Program-made: the position numbers and the translations under genes
The notes under the pieces: model-generated
Database searches by the model: none
The model's input: the letters and a program-made list of their open reading frames with translations, nothing else
What the model was told of the DNA's origin: nothing
Shown: piece after piece, positions 32,939 to 41,168 of the stretch
Layout of the letters: each line of letters begins with the position of its first letter
How positions within the stretch are numbered: the first letter of the stretch is position 1
Assembly (NCBI GenBank): GCA_026993075.1
Contig: JALWUQ010000064.1
Span: forward strand, 1-44,579
Reading direction: 5' to 3'
Length of the DNA: 44,579 nt
From: Campylobacteraceae bacterium
GTDB taxonomy: Bacteria > Campylobacterota > Campylobacteria > Campylobacterales > JALSKU01

Positions 32939-33821
32939 ACTTTTTTATTTTTATATTGTTTAGTATTTTTATAGCCCATAGTGTCATAAATGTTCCTATG
33001 AGTATAGAGATGCTTATGTGTTCGTGTAAAAATATGGCACTTAGAATGATAGCTGAAAATGGTACTAAAAATATAAAAGTACTGACATTGCCAGCACCAA
33101 GTTTTTTTATACCTATGAAGTATATGGTATTGGAGTAAACTGAACTTATGATAGATAATGCCAAAAGATTTATCCAAAAATAAAAATCAAAATTTTGATA
33201 TTTTATCGTTTTAAAATCTACAAAAAATATACCATCAAGTGTGATAGTTATAATATATAGCCAAAAACTGTAAACCAAAGGGGAAATATATTTAGCTTTT
33301 GAGCTTATGATAGTAAATATAGGCCAAAGCATTGAAGCAAGTAAAAAGTAAAGATTTTGAACAACCAATATCTCTTTTAGGTTGAAACTCCAAAAGTTTA
33401 ACATAGTTAAAACTCCCAAAGCTCCCAAAGCAAGTGCGCTATAATCTTTCTTTTTGAGCTTTTTTTCTTTAAAAACAGCTAAAAACAGATAAGTTAAAAT
33501 AGGAACCAAAGTAGTTACAAAAGCTCCTCCAAGTGCAGCAGTACCGTACTTTGTTCCTATGAAATAATATCTCATATATGCGATGAAAACAAATGAAGCT
33601 ACAAGTGCAACTAAAAAACTTTTAAAGTCAATCTTGAAAGACTCTTTAAAATATAAAATGATAGGCACCATTGCAACCGCTGTGATAAAAAATCTAAAAA
33701 AGATCATATCATAAGCATTGATATAATGGCTGAGTACCTTTGCGTTTACCCACGAAGCACCCCATCCTATCATCGCAAAAAAGAGTAGCAGATGTAGGAT
33801 ATTTTTTTCTTTTTCTTTCAT
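32931..33821 (-). CDS. EamA-family inner membrane transporter (DMT superfamily)
   Basis: 296 residues with about ten hydrophobic helices in two similar halves of five, the EamA (DUF6) layout. The N-terminal ILHLLLFFAMIGWGASWVNAKVL and the later GTKYGTAALGGAFVTTLVPILTY and YFIGIKKLGAGNVSTFIFL are typical of exporters of amino acids and metabolites in this family. The substrate is unknown. TAGGT lies upstream of the ATG. It is convergent with tyrA, overlapping its stop region by eight bases. Confidence 0.9.
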   Translation of the reverse strand: MKEKEKNILHLLLFFAMIGWGASWVNAKVLSHYINAYDMIFFRFFITAVAMVPIILYFKESFKIDFKSFLVALVASFVFIAYMRYYFIGTKYGTAALGGAFVTTLVPILTYLFLAVFKEKKLKKKDYSALALGALGVLTMLNFWSFNLKEILVVQNLYFLLASMLWPIFTIISSKAKYISPLVYSFWLYIITITLDGIFFVDFKTIKYQNFDFYFWINLLALSIISSVYSNTIYFIGIKKLGAGNVSTFIFLVPFSAIILSAIFLHEHISISILIGTFMTLWAIKILNNIKIKKFK

Positions 33822-33993
33822 TGTTTTACCTAAATTTTTATCTAATTATATAATATAAAATTGTCTTTTTGTGTAAGCTTGTCAGCTTTGTTTATTTGTT
33901 TATATATATTATCACTGTTTATTATATCAAAAAATAAATAATGCAGAATAAAAGTATATTAAAAATTACTACTGCTACCCAGTTTTTTGCTTT

Positions 33994-34022
33994 TTGACTT
34001 TAAAATTTTATTTTATTAAAAT
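33994..34022 (+). promoter_or_regulatory. Sigma-70 promoter P1 of the MCP-cheB-cheR operon
   Basis: TTGACT (33994-33999) and TAAAAT (34017-34022) are separated by exactly 17 bases. A second hexamer TATAAT (34029-34034) follows without a matching -35. The transcript would begin near 34029 and include the G8 run, giving a leader of about 100 bases. Confidence 0.5.
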
Positions 34023-34052
34023 ATTTATTATAATTTAAGATAAATTTAAATT

Positions 34053-34066
34053 GGGGGGGGTATAAT
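34053..34066 (+). promoter_or_regulatory. G8 homopolymer run abutting a TATAAT box (possible phase-variable promoter P2)
   Basis: Eight consecutive Gs (34053-34060) are followed without a gap by TATAAT (34061-34066). In such an AT-rich sequence a G8 run is very unusual, and Campylobacter relatives use runs of eight or more Gs as slippage sites for phase variation. A change in length would alter the spacing between upstream contacts and the -10. No good -35 is seen at 17 bases. Confidence 0.55.
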
Positions 34067-34074
34067 GTGCCTTT

Positions 34075-34088
34075 AAATAAGCTTATTT
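34075..34088 (+). repeat. 14-bp perfect palindrome in the MCP leader
   Basis: AAATAAGCTTATTT is a perfect palindrome located just after the predicted transcription start of P2, a good position for an operator. Confidence 0.4.
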
Positions 34089-34115
34089 TTATAAAGTGAC
34101 TAAATTCTTTATAAA
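34088..34115 (+). other. Hairpin just upstream of the MCP ribosome-binding site
   Basis: TTTATAAAG (34088-34096) and CTTTATAAA (34107-34115) form a perfect 9-bp stem with a ten-base loop. The ribosome-binding AAAGG begins at 34117, so the hairpin could affect translation or message stability. The stem is nearly all A-U, hence weak. Confidence 0.4.
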
Positions 34116-34130
34116 CAAAGGTAAAAAGGT

Positions 34131-35714
34131 ATGAATAATATGAGTATTAAATCGATTTTGTTTGGTGCATTTGGTGCGATAGTTATTGCACTGTTTATCA
34201 TAAGCGGTATAGGCATAAATGGACTCTCCCGCTCTAAAAATGATGTTTTGGCAATTAAAAAAATAGATAAAAAAGCAGCTGATATAGCTTTGGCTGAAAA
34301 GTATGTCATAGATCTTAGTAATTTTGAAAGTACTTATATAGGTATGCAAATGCATAACAAAGAGTCATATTTGCAAAAATATCAAGTAACACTGAAAAAG
34401 GCAAATTCGAAACTTCAAGCGATACTAAAAACTATAAAGAAAAATGATTTAAGAGTGCCTTTGCAAAAAGTATTGAAAGAATTGGATAATAATGATAAAA
34501 TTTTAAATTCAAATGATGCAAACAAGTCATTGAAAATCGAATCTATCCAAAAAAAGATATTAAAAAATATTGATATTGCACATAAAATAGTTTTTGCAAT
34601 GCAAAAAAAACTTGTAGCAGAAAATGAAAAAAGTATTGCTTCATATAAAACTATGATGATTATTATTGCTTCTATTGGTGTAATTCTTGCTATGATTTTA
34701 GCATATCTTGTTTCCTCATTTATAGTTAAAAATTTATCCGATATTCAAAATGCGGCAAATGATCTCTCAGGAAGTGACGGTGATTTGACTAAGCGTATGC
34801 CAATCATTGGTAAAAATGAGATAGGAGAGCTTGCAAAAGGGATAAATCTCTTTATAGCAAAAGTGCAGCAGACTGTACACAAGTCAAAAGAAAATGGTAG
34901 TGAAAATGCTTCCGTTTCTGCTGAGCTTTCTGCTACCACTCTTGAGATAGGAGAAAGAGCAGAGAATGAATCAAAACTTATAGCAAATACAACTTCTAGG
35001 GCACACGAAGTCTTTGCAAATTTGAAAGGAGCTGTTGAAAATGTCAATAAAAGCGAGGTAAATGTAGTAAAAGCTATGGATGAGCTTACCCATGCAAATA
35101 AAAGTATCAATGAATTACTTGAAAATATGAATGCTACAAGTCAAAAAGAAGAGGAGTTGGCTGGAAGTTTGGATCAGCTTGCTGTTGAAGCGGCATCGGT
35201 TAAAGAGATTCTTGGTATCATAGGTGATATAGCAGATCAGACAAATCTGCTTGCCTTAAATGCTGCTATTGAAGCTGCTCGTGCTGGTGAACATGGTCGT
35301 GGATTTGCTGTTGTTGCCGATGAGGTAAGAAAACTTGCTGAGAGAACCCAAAAATCACTCACGGAGATTACAGGAACTATAAATCTAGTAATGCAATCTA
35401 TCAATGATGCTAGTTCTCAAATGCAAAGTAATACTAAAGTAGTTACTGTTGCTGCGAATAAAGCTGATATGGTAAATACACAGATTGAATCTGTCTCAAT
35501 GACTCTTAAAGAGGCAACTAATGCCAGCAAAGAGTCTTCAAGGAGTTCAAATGCTATCGCACAGGAGATGCAAGAAGTGATAGAAAATATGACAAATATA
35601 ACGACTATTTCTACGGAAAATGCACGAAGTGTTGAAGAGATAGCGAGTGCAGCAGAGCATCTTAGCAAGCTAACAGAAGAGTTAAATAATACGCTTGAGC
35701 TATTCAAAGCATAG
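34131..35714 (+). CDS. Methyl-accepting chemotaxis protein
   Basis: 527 residues. Membrane segments at about 8-30 and 173-195 enclose a small periplasmic domain of about 140 residues that is all-helical by pattern (four-helix-bundle type). A HAMP domain follows ([12 protein letters not shown]-like linker to about 250), then the signalling coiled coil, with the tip [20 protein letters not shown] and [18 protein letters not shown]. There is no C-terminal tether pentapeptide for CheR. The ligand is unknown. The two ATGs at 34131 and 34140 are both possible. Its 3' end contains the start of cheB, so the receptor is made together with its own adaptation enzymes. Confidence 0.95.
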   Translation: MNNMSIKSILFGAFGAIVIALFIISGIGINGLSRSKNDVLAIKKIDKKAADIALAEKYVIDLSNFESTYIGMQMHNKESYLQKYQVTLKKANSKLQAILKTIKKNDLRVPLQKVLKELDNNDKILNSNDANKSLKIESIQKKILKNIDIAHKIVFAMQKKLVAENEKSIASYKTMMIIIASIGVILAMILAYLVSSFIVKNLSDIQNAANDLSGSDGDLTKRMPIIGKNEIGELAKGINLFIAKVQQTVHKSKENGSENASVSAELSATTLEIGERAENESKLIANTTSRAHEVFANLKGAVENVNKSEVNVVKAMDELTHANKSINELLENMNATSQKEEELAGSLDQLAVEAASVKEILGIIGDIADQTNLLALNAAIEAARAGEHGRGFAVVADEVRKLAERTQKSLTEITGTINLVMQSINDASSQMQSNTKVVTVAANKADMVNTQIESVSMTLKEATNASKESSRSSNAIAQEMQEVIENMTNITTISTENARSVEEIASAAEHLSKLTEELNNTLELFKA

Positions 35715-36270
35715 ATTATTACTTATAGGTGCTTCCACGGGAGGACCGGGGCTGATAGAAAAAATAGTTACTTCGATTCAGCATAGCTTTGATGGAAGCA
35801 TTATAATAGCACAGCACATGGACAGAGTATCCCTTCTGTCTTTTGCTAAAAGACTTGATCGTATTAATATTTATACAAAAGTTTATTTTTGTGAAAAATT
35901 GATACAAAAAATTGATACAAACAGTATTTATCTTTTTAACAAGAGTGCTATTTTAAAACAAAATGGACAACTTGTACTTCAGGCTTTAAAAAATTATAAA
36001 GGTATTTATCATCCGAACATAAATGAGTTATTCTTCTCTGCTGCGGATTTGAAAGATTATGATCTTAGGGCTTATTTGCTTAGTGGGATTGGCGCTGATG
36101 GAGCAAAAGGTCTTTTGGCTGTCAAAAAAGCAGGTTTTATTTGTATTGCACAAGATGAACAAACTTCCATAGTATATGGTATGCCAAAAATTGCAAAAGA
36201 GTTAAATGCAACTTCAAAAATATTTTCAATAGAAGAAATCATAAGGGATATAAATGTTTTTTTGGCTTAA
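35695..36270 (+). CDS. cheB: Chemotaxis methylesterase CheB without receiver domain
   Basis: 191 residues, only the catalytic domain. The catalytic triad is visible: S14 in GASTGGPG, H41 in IIAQHM and D135 in [10 protein letters not shown]. CheB removes methyl groups from chemoreceptors. The usual N-terminal receiver that CheA phosphorylates is absent, as in Campylobacter CheB, so activity cannot be controlled in the standard way. The start is a TTG at 35695, 20 bases inside the MCP gene; the first in-frame ATG would remove the active-site serine. Confidence 0.93.
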   Translation: MSYSKHRLLLIGASTGGPGLIEKIVTSIQHSFDGSIIIAQHMDRVSLLSFAKRLDRINIYTKVYFCEKLIQKIDTNSIYLFNKSAILKQNGQLVLQALKNYKGIYHPNINELFFSAADLKDYDLRAYLLSGIGADGAKGLLAVKKAGFICIAQDEQTSIVYGMPKIAKELNATSKIFSIEEIIRDINVFLA

Positions 36271-37090
36271 AAATAAAAAAAACAATAATCAAAACAAAAA
36301 AATATCTCAAAAAAAAGAGTTAAATTTTAAGGACAATGACGCAAAGATATTATTACAAGAGATAAAAGATAAATTTGGGCTTGATTATGAGAAGCAAAAG
36401 TTAGTGACTTTGCAAAAGATAGAACGATTTGCTATCAAAAATGGTATAGGTGATTTTCGAGAACTTAAAGCAAAAATAGATAATTCAATAGAGTTGCAAA
36501 CAAGACTTATCAATATGCTCACCGTTACAGAGACATATTTTTACAGAGAATTAGGGCATTTTAAAATTTTGCTAAAGCTTATGAAAGAGAAAAATATTAA
36601 AAAGATTCTTTGTGTTCCAAGTTCAAGTGGAGAAGAAGTTTATTCGATTTTGATGTATCTTCAAGAAAGACAGCAAGCTGATATTTTTGTAACAGGATTA
36701 GATCTCAATAGCGATGAAGTTGCAGCAGCAAAAAAAGGATGCTATTTGGAGCGTTCGCTTCATTTATTGCCCAAGAATCTACATACAAAATATTTTCAAA
36801 GACAAGAAGGCAGGTATTGTGTTTCACATTTGATAAAAAAAAGAGCAAATTTTCTACATCAAAATATTTTTGATACTTCTTTTTTGGAACTTGGCAGCTT
36901 TGATGCTATTTTTTGTAGAAATATGTTTATATATTTTAATAACGATAAGAAAGTAAAGGCCCTTTCGCAGATTCATACACTATTACCAATAGGAGGTATT
37001 TTATTTATTGGTCATGCGGATATATCTTTTACTCCGGAAGGATTTATAAAAAAAATTTCAAATGACGGAAACTATTTTATAAAAGTATAG
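36254..37090 (+). CDS. cheR: Chemotaxis protein methyltransferase CheR
   Basis: 278 residues. CheR methylates glutamates on chemoreceptors using S-adenosylmethionine. After a lysine- and asparagine-rich head, the small N-domain (about 30-85) leads into LINMLTVTETYFYRELGHF, the SAM site with SSSGEEVYSILMYL, and the family motif IFCRNMFIYF. The usual positively charged residues in the N-domain are present. The ATG lies 17 bases inside cheB. MCP, CheB and CheR therefore form a self-contained receptor-plus-adaptation operon. Confidence 0.94.
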   Translation: MFFWLKNKKNNNQNKKISQKKELNFKDNDAKILLQEIKDKFGLDYEKQKLVTLQKIERFAIKNGIGDFRELKAKIDNSIELQTRLINMLTVTETYFYRELGHFKILLKLMKEKNIKKILCVPSSSGEEVYSILMYLQERQQADIFVTGLDLNSDEVAAAKKGCYLERSLHLLPKNLHTKYFQRQEGRYCVSHLIKKRANFLHQNIFDTSFLELGSFDAIFCRNMFIYFNNDKKVKALSQIHTLLPIGGILFIGHADISFTPEGFIKKISNDGNYFIKV

Positions 37091-37119
37091 TAAATATCCA
37101 ACCAATAAGCAAAATATTA

Positions 37120-37140
37120 ACTCTATATATAATATAGTGT
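37120..37140 (+). terminator. Weak AT-rich hairpin after cheR
   Basis: Arms 37120-37128 and 37132-37140 pair over nine positions with one mismatch around a three-base loop, in the gap between the convergent cheR and decarboxylase genes. It is rich in A and T and has no T-run, so the assignment is weak. Confidence 0.3.
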
Positions 37141-37184
37141 ATAATATTAGCTACTAACTTAAAATTTTAGCAGATAAACACCGG

Positions 37185-38852
37185 TTATGTCTGTCTGTTT
37201 GCCTCTTCGAGTTTATCTGAGATTTGTTTTAAAAGGGGCGGATAGTCAAATTTATCAAAAAAAAGTTCAACCATTTTATATCCGCTTTTTGTTATATCAT
37301 CAAGATTGTCAACAAACTCATTAAAATATTTTATACTGTATGCTTTATCAATTCCAAGAGACTTTGCAAATGCCGGATAATTCCATGAAGGTATATCATT
37401 ATATGGCTGTTTTGGACCATGAATTGCTCTTTCGATAGTGTAGCCGTTATTATTGATGAGAAAAATGGTGATATTTAAATCATATCTTGAAATCAAGCTT
37501 ATCTCTTGTGCGGTAAGCTGAAATGAACCGTCACCTATAAAAAGTTGTACTCTTCTATGTGGCGAAGCTATGGCTGATCCTATGGCGGCGGGAAGAGTGT
37601 ATCCTATAGATGCCCAAAGGATTTGTGAGACAAAGTCTATACCAGCAGGTAAATTTTGGTGAACAAGTCCAAACAAAGATGATCCGGCTTCAGCTAAAAC
37701 TATATCTCCTTCTTTTATAATTGTCTTGGCTGCGAGCGGCCAAAACTTTTCATGGTTTAATTTATCTTTCTTCGATTTGAAGTATTCAAGATCAATATTG
37801 ATATCTTTTATAAGAGTGTTTTTAAGCCATGGATTTACTTTTGGTAATGTATTCTCTTCCAAATATTTTAGCAATAATTCCATGCTGATGCCATTATAAA
37901 CTTTCTTACCTATTCGTATATACTCATCTCTTATAGTTATAACATTTTGCGGATCTATCTCATCATCACTGAAGCCTCCGGAGTTTAAGTCTGTTTCTAC
38001 TGTTCCGATAGATATAATGCAGTCAGATTCTTGCATGATTTCAACCATGCCTTTGGTGCTGTAGTCTCCTGCATAAATACCAAGATAGTTAGGCTTGGCA
38101 ACATTTGTTTCATTTATTATGGATTTACCCATAAGTGTAGTTACAAATTTTGACTGAGAATTTTTCAAAATATTTGTTACGGTTTGCCTACTGCCAAATC
38201 TTGCTATATTTACGCCAAGTAAAAATATAGGTTTTTTTGCCTCATTGTATCTTTTTATGATTTGCTTTCCCAAAGTTTTTATATTGTGAGTATCTTTGTT
38301 TTGTGCATAAAAAGATATCTCTTCAACAACTTCGCTGACATCAAGATCAATCAGATCAGCAGGGATACCAACATAACAAGGTTTCTTGGTTATAAGCATA
38401 TTGGAAATAACTCTTTGAATTTCTGCTAAATAATTATATCTTGTCAGTATGGTTGATGCTCCGGTTATAGGAGAAAAAGAGTCTAAGAAGCTATTTTTTT
38501 GATAATTTGCGAGTGTATGATGGACAGGTATATCATGTTCTAAAACTATACTGTTTGGATATCCTACTATATGAAGTATGGGGATATTGTGAGCATAGCT
38601 TCCGGCAATTGCATTTGCTGCGCTAAGTTCCCCAACACCAAGGGTTGTCACAAGCACTCCTATACCTTTTTCTCTAGCATATCCGTCAGCCGCATAAGAA
38701 GCATTTAATTCATTGCAGTTTCCAACCCAGTTTAACTCTTTGTCCTCAACAATAAAGTCTAAAAATCTCAGGTTATAATCACCTGGAACTCCAAATATAT
38801 CATAGGCATTTAATTTTTTTATTATTTCAACCATTAAGTTTCCGAGTTTCAT
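37185..38852 (-). CDS. Thiamine-diphosphate alpha-keto acid decarboxylase (pyruvate/indolepyruvate decarboxylase family)
   Basis: 555 residues, the normal size. Catalytic E48 in GNCNELNASYAADGYAR, the His pair H111-H112 in PVHHTLAN, and the cofactor motif GDGSFQLTAQEIS..NNNGYTIE are all present, the set that defines PDC, IPDC and KdcA against acetolactate synthases. These enzymes turn 2-oxo acids into aldehydes and CO2. The exact substrate cannot be read; pyruvate, indolepyruvate, phenylpyruvate and branched oxo acids are candidates. AAAGGAA precedes the ATG. It starts one base after pxpC ends and is the last gene of the TRAP-pxp operon. This type of enzyme is uncommon in Campylobacterota as far as I know. 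Confidence 0.9.
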   Translation of the reverse strand: MKLGNLMVEIIKKLNAYDIFGVPGDYNLRFLDFIVEDKELNWVGNCNELNASYAADGYAREKGIGVLVTTLGVGELSAANAIAGSYAHNIPILHIVGYPNSIVLEHDIPVHHTLANYQKNSFLDSFSPITGASTILTRYNYLAEIQRVISNMLITKKPCYVGIPADLIDLDVSEVVEEISFYAQNKDTHNIKTLGKQIIKRYNEAKKPIFLLGVNIARFGSRQTVTNILKNSQSKFVTTLMGKSIINETNVAKPNYLGIYAGDYSTKGMVEIMQESDCIISIGTVETDLNSGGFSDDEIDPQNVITIRDEYIRIGKKVYNGISMELLLKYLEENTLPKVNPWLKNTLIKDINIDLEYFKSKKDKLNHEKFWPLAAKTIIKEGDIVLAEAGSSLFGLVHQNLPAGIDFVSQILWASIGYTLPAAIGSAIASPHRRVQLFIGDGSFQLTAQEISLISRYDLNITIFLINNNGYTIERAIHGPKQPYNDIPSWNYPAFAKSLGIDKAYSIKYFNEFVDNLDDITKSGYKMVELFFDKFDYPPLLKQISDKLEEANRQT

Positions 38853-38853
38853 T

Positions 38854-39750
38854 TTAAATTCCTTTTAATTTATTGTAAAAATTCTTTGTAAATTTTATAG
38901 CTTTTTTCAAAGATATTTCTTTGAAAGTTATCTTTGTATTAGCTCCGCATTGAGATAGTTTAAAGCAATCCATAGGTAAAATAGAGCCGATTTTCGGGTA
39001 TCCTCCTATAGTTTGTCTATCTTTCAAAAGCACGATTGGTTGCCCTGCGGATGTTATCTGCACAGCACCAAATGCTATAGCTTCCGAGATAAGAGTATCA
39101 TATTTTGGTATGATTTTATCTCCGATTAATTGATAACCCATTTTATTGTATCTGTTTGAAACCTTAAACTTTGATGTGGTAAATTTTTTGATATCAAACC
39201 ATTTATGCTGATATCCTTTGACAAATCTAAGTTCCAACTCTTTATATCCTAAAATAGGTATGATTTTTGGAGAATAAAATGCTTTTTGTCTGTTTTTACT
39301 TAGAGGTGCATTTAAAATATCGCCTTTTTTAATAGGTGAGCCTATGTATCTGCTTGCTGAAGATGAGCCGAGTATCTTTTTTACTTCAAAGCCTCCCTCG
39401 ACAGCTATGTAAGTTAATTGCCCTTTTATAGCATATCCAAATTCGAGTATATCATCTTTTTTTACCCTAAAAGCACTCCAATTTCTTAATAATTGTCCGT
39501 TTAACTTAGCTCTTGTATCAGCTCCTGCAATACAAACTCTTGTACTTTGCAATACTTTTAGTTTGAGTGCTCCTATGGTTAACTCTATAGCAACACTGTT
39601 TTGTGGATTGTTTAAAAGCCTGTTTGCAAGAAAAAATGACAATTCATCGCTTGCGCCAGTGTTGCAGACCCCAATATCATCATATCCAAATCTTCCCATA
39701 TCTTGAAAAGTTGCCATTACGCCAATATCCAAAACTTCAAACATATTCAT
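38854..39750 (-). CDS. pxpC: 5-oxoprolinase subunit PxpC (KipA/biotin-dependent carboxyltransferase-like)
   Basis: 298 residues. The start FEVLDIGVMATFQDMGRFGYDDIGV with CNTGASDELSFFLANRLLNN is the classic KipA/PxpC opening, and the middle VEGGFEVKKILGSSSAS and C-terminal GAVQITSAGQPIVLLKDRQTIGGYPKI are also typical. With PxpA and PxpB it forms the ATP-dependent enzyme that opens 5-oxoproline to glutamate. Homologous domains occur in urea amidolyase-type enzymes, so another cyclic amide or carboxylation substrate is possible. It overlaps pxpB by four bases. Confidence 0.9.
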   Translation of the reverse strand: MNMFEVLDIGVMATFQDMGRFGYDDIGVCNTGASDELSFFLANRLLNNPQNSVAIELTIGALKLKVLQSTRVCIAGADTRAKLNGQLLRNWSAFRVKKDDILEFGYAIKGQLTYIAVEGGFEVKKILGSSSASRYIGSPIKKGDILNAPLSKNRQKAFYSPKIIPILGYKELELRFVKGYQHKWFDIKKFTTSKFKVSNRYNKMGYQLIGDKIIPKYDTLISEAIAFGAVQITSAGQPIVLLKDRQTIGGYPKIGSILPMDCFKLSQCGANTKITFKEISLKKAIKFTKNFYNKLKGI

Positions 39751-40430
39751 ATTTTGCCACCGAGTTTTATATACTCTTTTTTAGTTATAGGTTTAAATTT
39801 AACTTTAAATCCTATTTCAAAAGGTGATAAATCTTTTGAATTTGTATTAAAAAGCTCTTTTGGAGTTCTTCCTATGATATTCCATCCTCCCGGACTAATC
39901 CTTGGGTAAACTGCTGTCTGGTAGTCAGCTATGCCTACACTTCCTTTTGGTACCATCTTTCTTGGGTGCTTTAGCCTTGGAGTTGCTATCTTGTCATCTA
40001 CTTTTGCAAGATAAGCAAATCCAGGCATAAAGCCGACTGCATATACCAGATAAGTTTTAAATGAGTGAAGATGTATGATTTCATCAATACTTAATCTCTT
40101 TTCATCTGATAGCTTTTGTAGGTCAAGTCCGCTTTGTTTAGAGTAATATACAGGTATATTGATAATTTTTTGATATTCATACATATTTTTATCATTTTTA
40201 AAGCTTGAAAATTTATCATTTATATATGAAATAATACACTTATTGTCAAATTTAAATATATCATATCTTATATATATGCTTGTATATGAGGGAATAATAG
40301 ATATAAATGAATTATCATTTAATGATTTTAAGGATTTGTAATAAAAAGTGACTCTGTTTAAAACTGCCTCACTTATCTCATCTGCAAAGTATATAACTAT
40401 GCTATCAATTGATGAAGTTTCAAATCTCAT
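39747..40430 (-). CDS. pxpB: 5-oxoprolinase subunit PxpB (KipI family)
   Basis: 227 residues. The conserved C-terminal half is unmistakable: VGFMPGFAYLAKVDDKIATP, then LKHPRKMVPKGSVGIADYQT and YPRISPGGWNIIGRTPKELF. The N-terminal half is less conserved, as usual. PxpB and PxpC form the subcomplex that works with PxpA. In Bacillus the KipI homologue also inhibits sporulation kinase, but the operon context favours the metabolic role here. It overlaps pxpA by four bases (ATGA). Confidence 0.9.
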   Translation of the reverse strand: MRFETSSIDSIVIYFADEISEAVLNRVTFYYKSLKSLNDNSFISIIPSYTSIYIRYDIFKFDNKCIISYINDKFSSFKNDKNMYEYQKIINIPVYYSKQSGLDLQKLSDEKRLSIDEIIHLHSFKTYLVYAVGFMPGFAYLAKVDDKIATPRLKHPRKMVPKGSVGIADYQTAVYPRISPGGWNIIGRTPKELFNTNSKDLSPFEIGFKVKFKPITKKEYIKLGGKI

Positions 40431-41167
40431 TTTAAATTGTCTAAATAAGCTCTTATGGATTTTGTTATATGTAGAGCTTCAGTATTATCACCATGTACAC
40501 AAAGTGAATCAACTTCTAAAAAGAGTTTTTTGCCGGAGACTGACTTTATATAGCCAAATTCATTTAACTCTTTTACTCTTTGAAGTATAATATCAATATC
40601 CTTAAAAACTGAATTTTTCTCTTTTCGTGATATTAAAAAGCCATCATCACTGTATGCTCTATCGGCAAATGCTTCGTATATGAGTTTGATGCCGTATCTG
40701 TGTGCAATTTGTTTGTAATTATCGTTTTTTGATGATGAAAGTATCATAAGTTGTAAGTTTTTATCATAACTTCCAATAGCCTCAACGATTAAAGAGTAAA
40801 TTTCATCACTCTTCATCATGTCATTGTATAATGCACCATGAGGCTTTACATAATCTATATCATAATCCCATGCATTTGCTAAAGCTCTTAATGCACCTAT
40901 TTGGTATATAAGCATAGCTTTCAGCTCATCCGGACTATGCTCTATACTTCTTCTTCCAAAGCCTATTAAGTCTTGATATCCCGGATGTGCTCCTATGGAT
41001 ATACCATTTTTTTTAGCCTCTTTTACTGCATTTGTCATGACAAGAGGGTCTCCTGCGTGAAACCCACAAGCCAAATTTGCCATATCTATGTATTGCATAA
41101 TCTCTTCTTCATTACCAGCTTTGTATTTGCCGTATCCTTCGCCTAAATCACTATTTAATTTCATCAT
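40427..41167 (-). CDS. pxpA: 5-oxoprolinase subunit PxpA (LamB/YcsF family)
   Basis: 246 residues. The family signature is clear: LNSDLGEGYGKY at the N-terminus, ANLACGFHAGDP, SIGAHPGYQDLIGFGRR, and VKPHGALYNDM, with acidic and histidine residues expected at the metal site. The usual VAEAFADRAY motif appears as IYEAFADRAYSDDGFL. PxpA supplies the lactam-cleaving part of ATP-dependent 5-oxoprolinase. Two adjacent ATGs (41167 and 41164) are possible starts. It begins one base after the TRAP permease gene, so uptake and cleavage are encoded together. Confidence 0.93.
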   Translation of the reverse strand: MMKLNSDLGEGYGKYKAGNEEEIMQYIDMANLACGFHAGDPLVMTNAVKEAKKNGISIGAHPGYQDLIGFGRRSIEHSPDELKAMLIYQIGALRALANAWDYDIDYVKPHGALYNDMMKSDEIYSLIVEAIGSYDKNLQLMILSSSKNDNYKQIAHRYGIKLIYEAFADRAYSDDGFLISRKEKNSVFKDIDIILQRVKELNEFGYIKSVSGKKLFLEVDSLCVHGDNTEALHITKSIRAYLDNLK

Positions 41168-41168
41168 T

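Larger units (their letters stand above)
33822..34130 (+). other. Intergenic region between divergent EamA and MCP genes
   Basis: No gene is visible in these 309 bases. It holds the AT-rich promoter of the EamA gene on the left (a TATAAT-like block near 33845-33855 on the minus strand) and the complex leader of the chemotaxis operon on the right, described separately: a TTGACT..TAAAAT promoter, a G8 run against TATAAT, a palindrome and a hairpin. The stretch 33870-33990 holds nothing else I can name. Confidence 0.7.

Noticed and set aside
34053-34070. Sigma-54 promoter (GG-N10-GC) formed by the G run and the GC at 34069-34070
   Set aside because: Any long G run will supply a GG in the right register, so the match carries little weight, and the TTGCA-like -12 element is poor (GTGCC). 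Kept only as a possibility.
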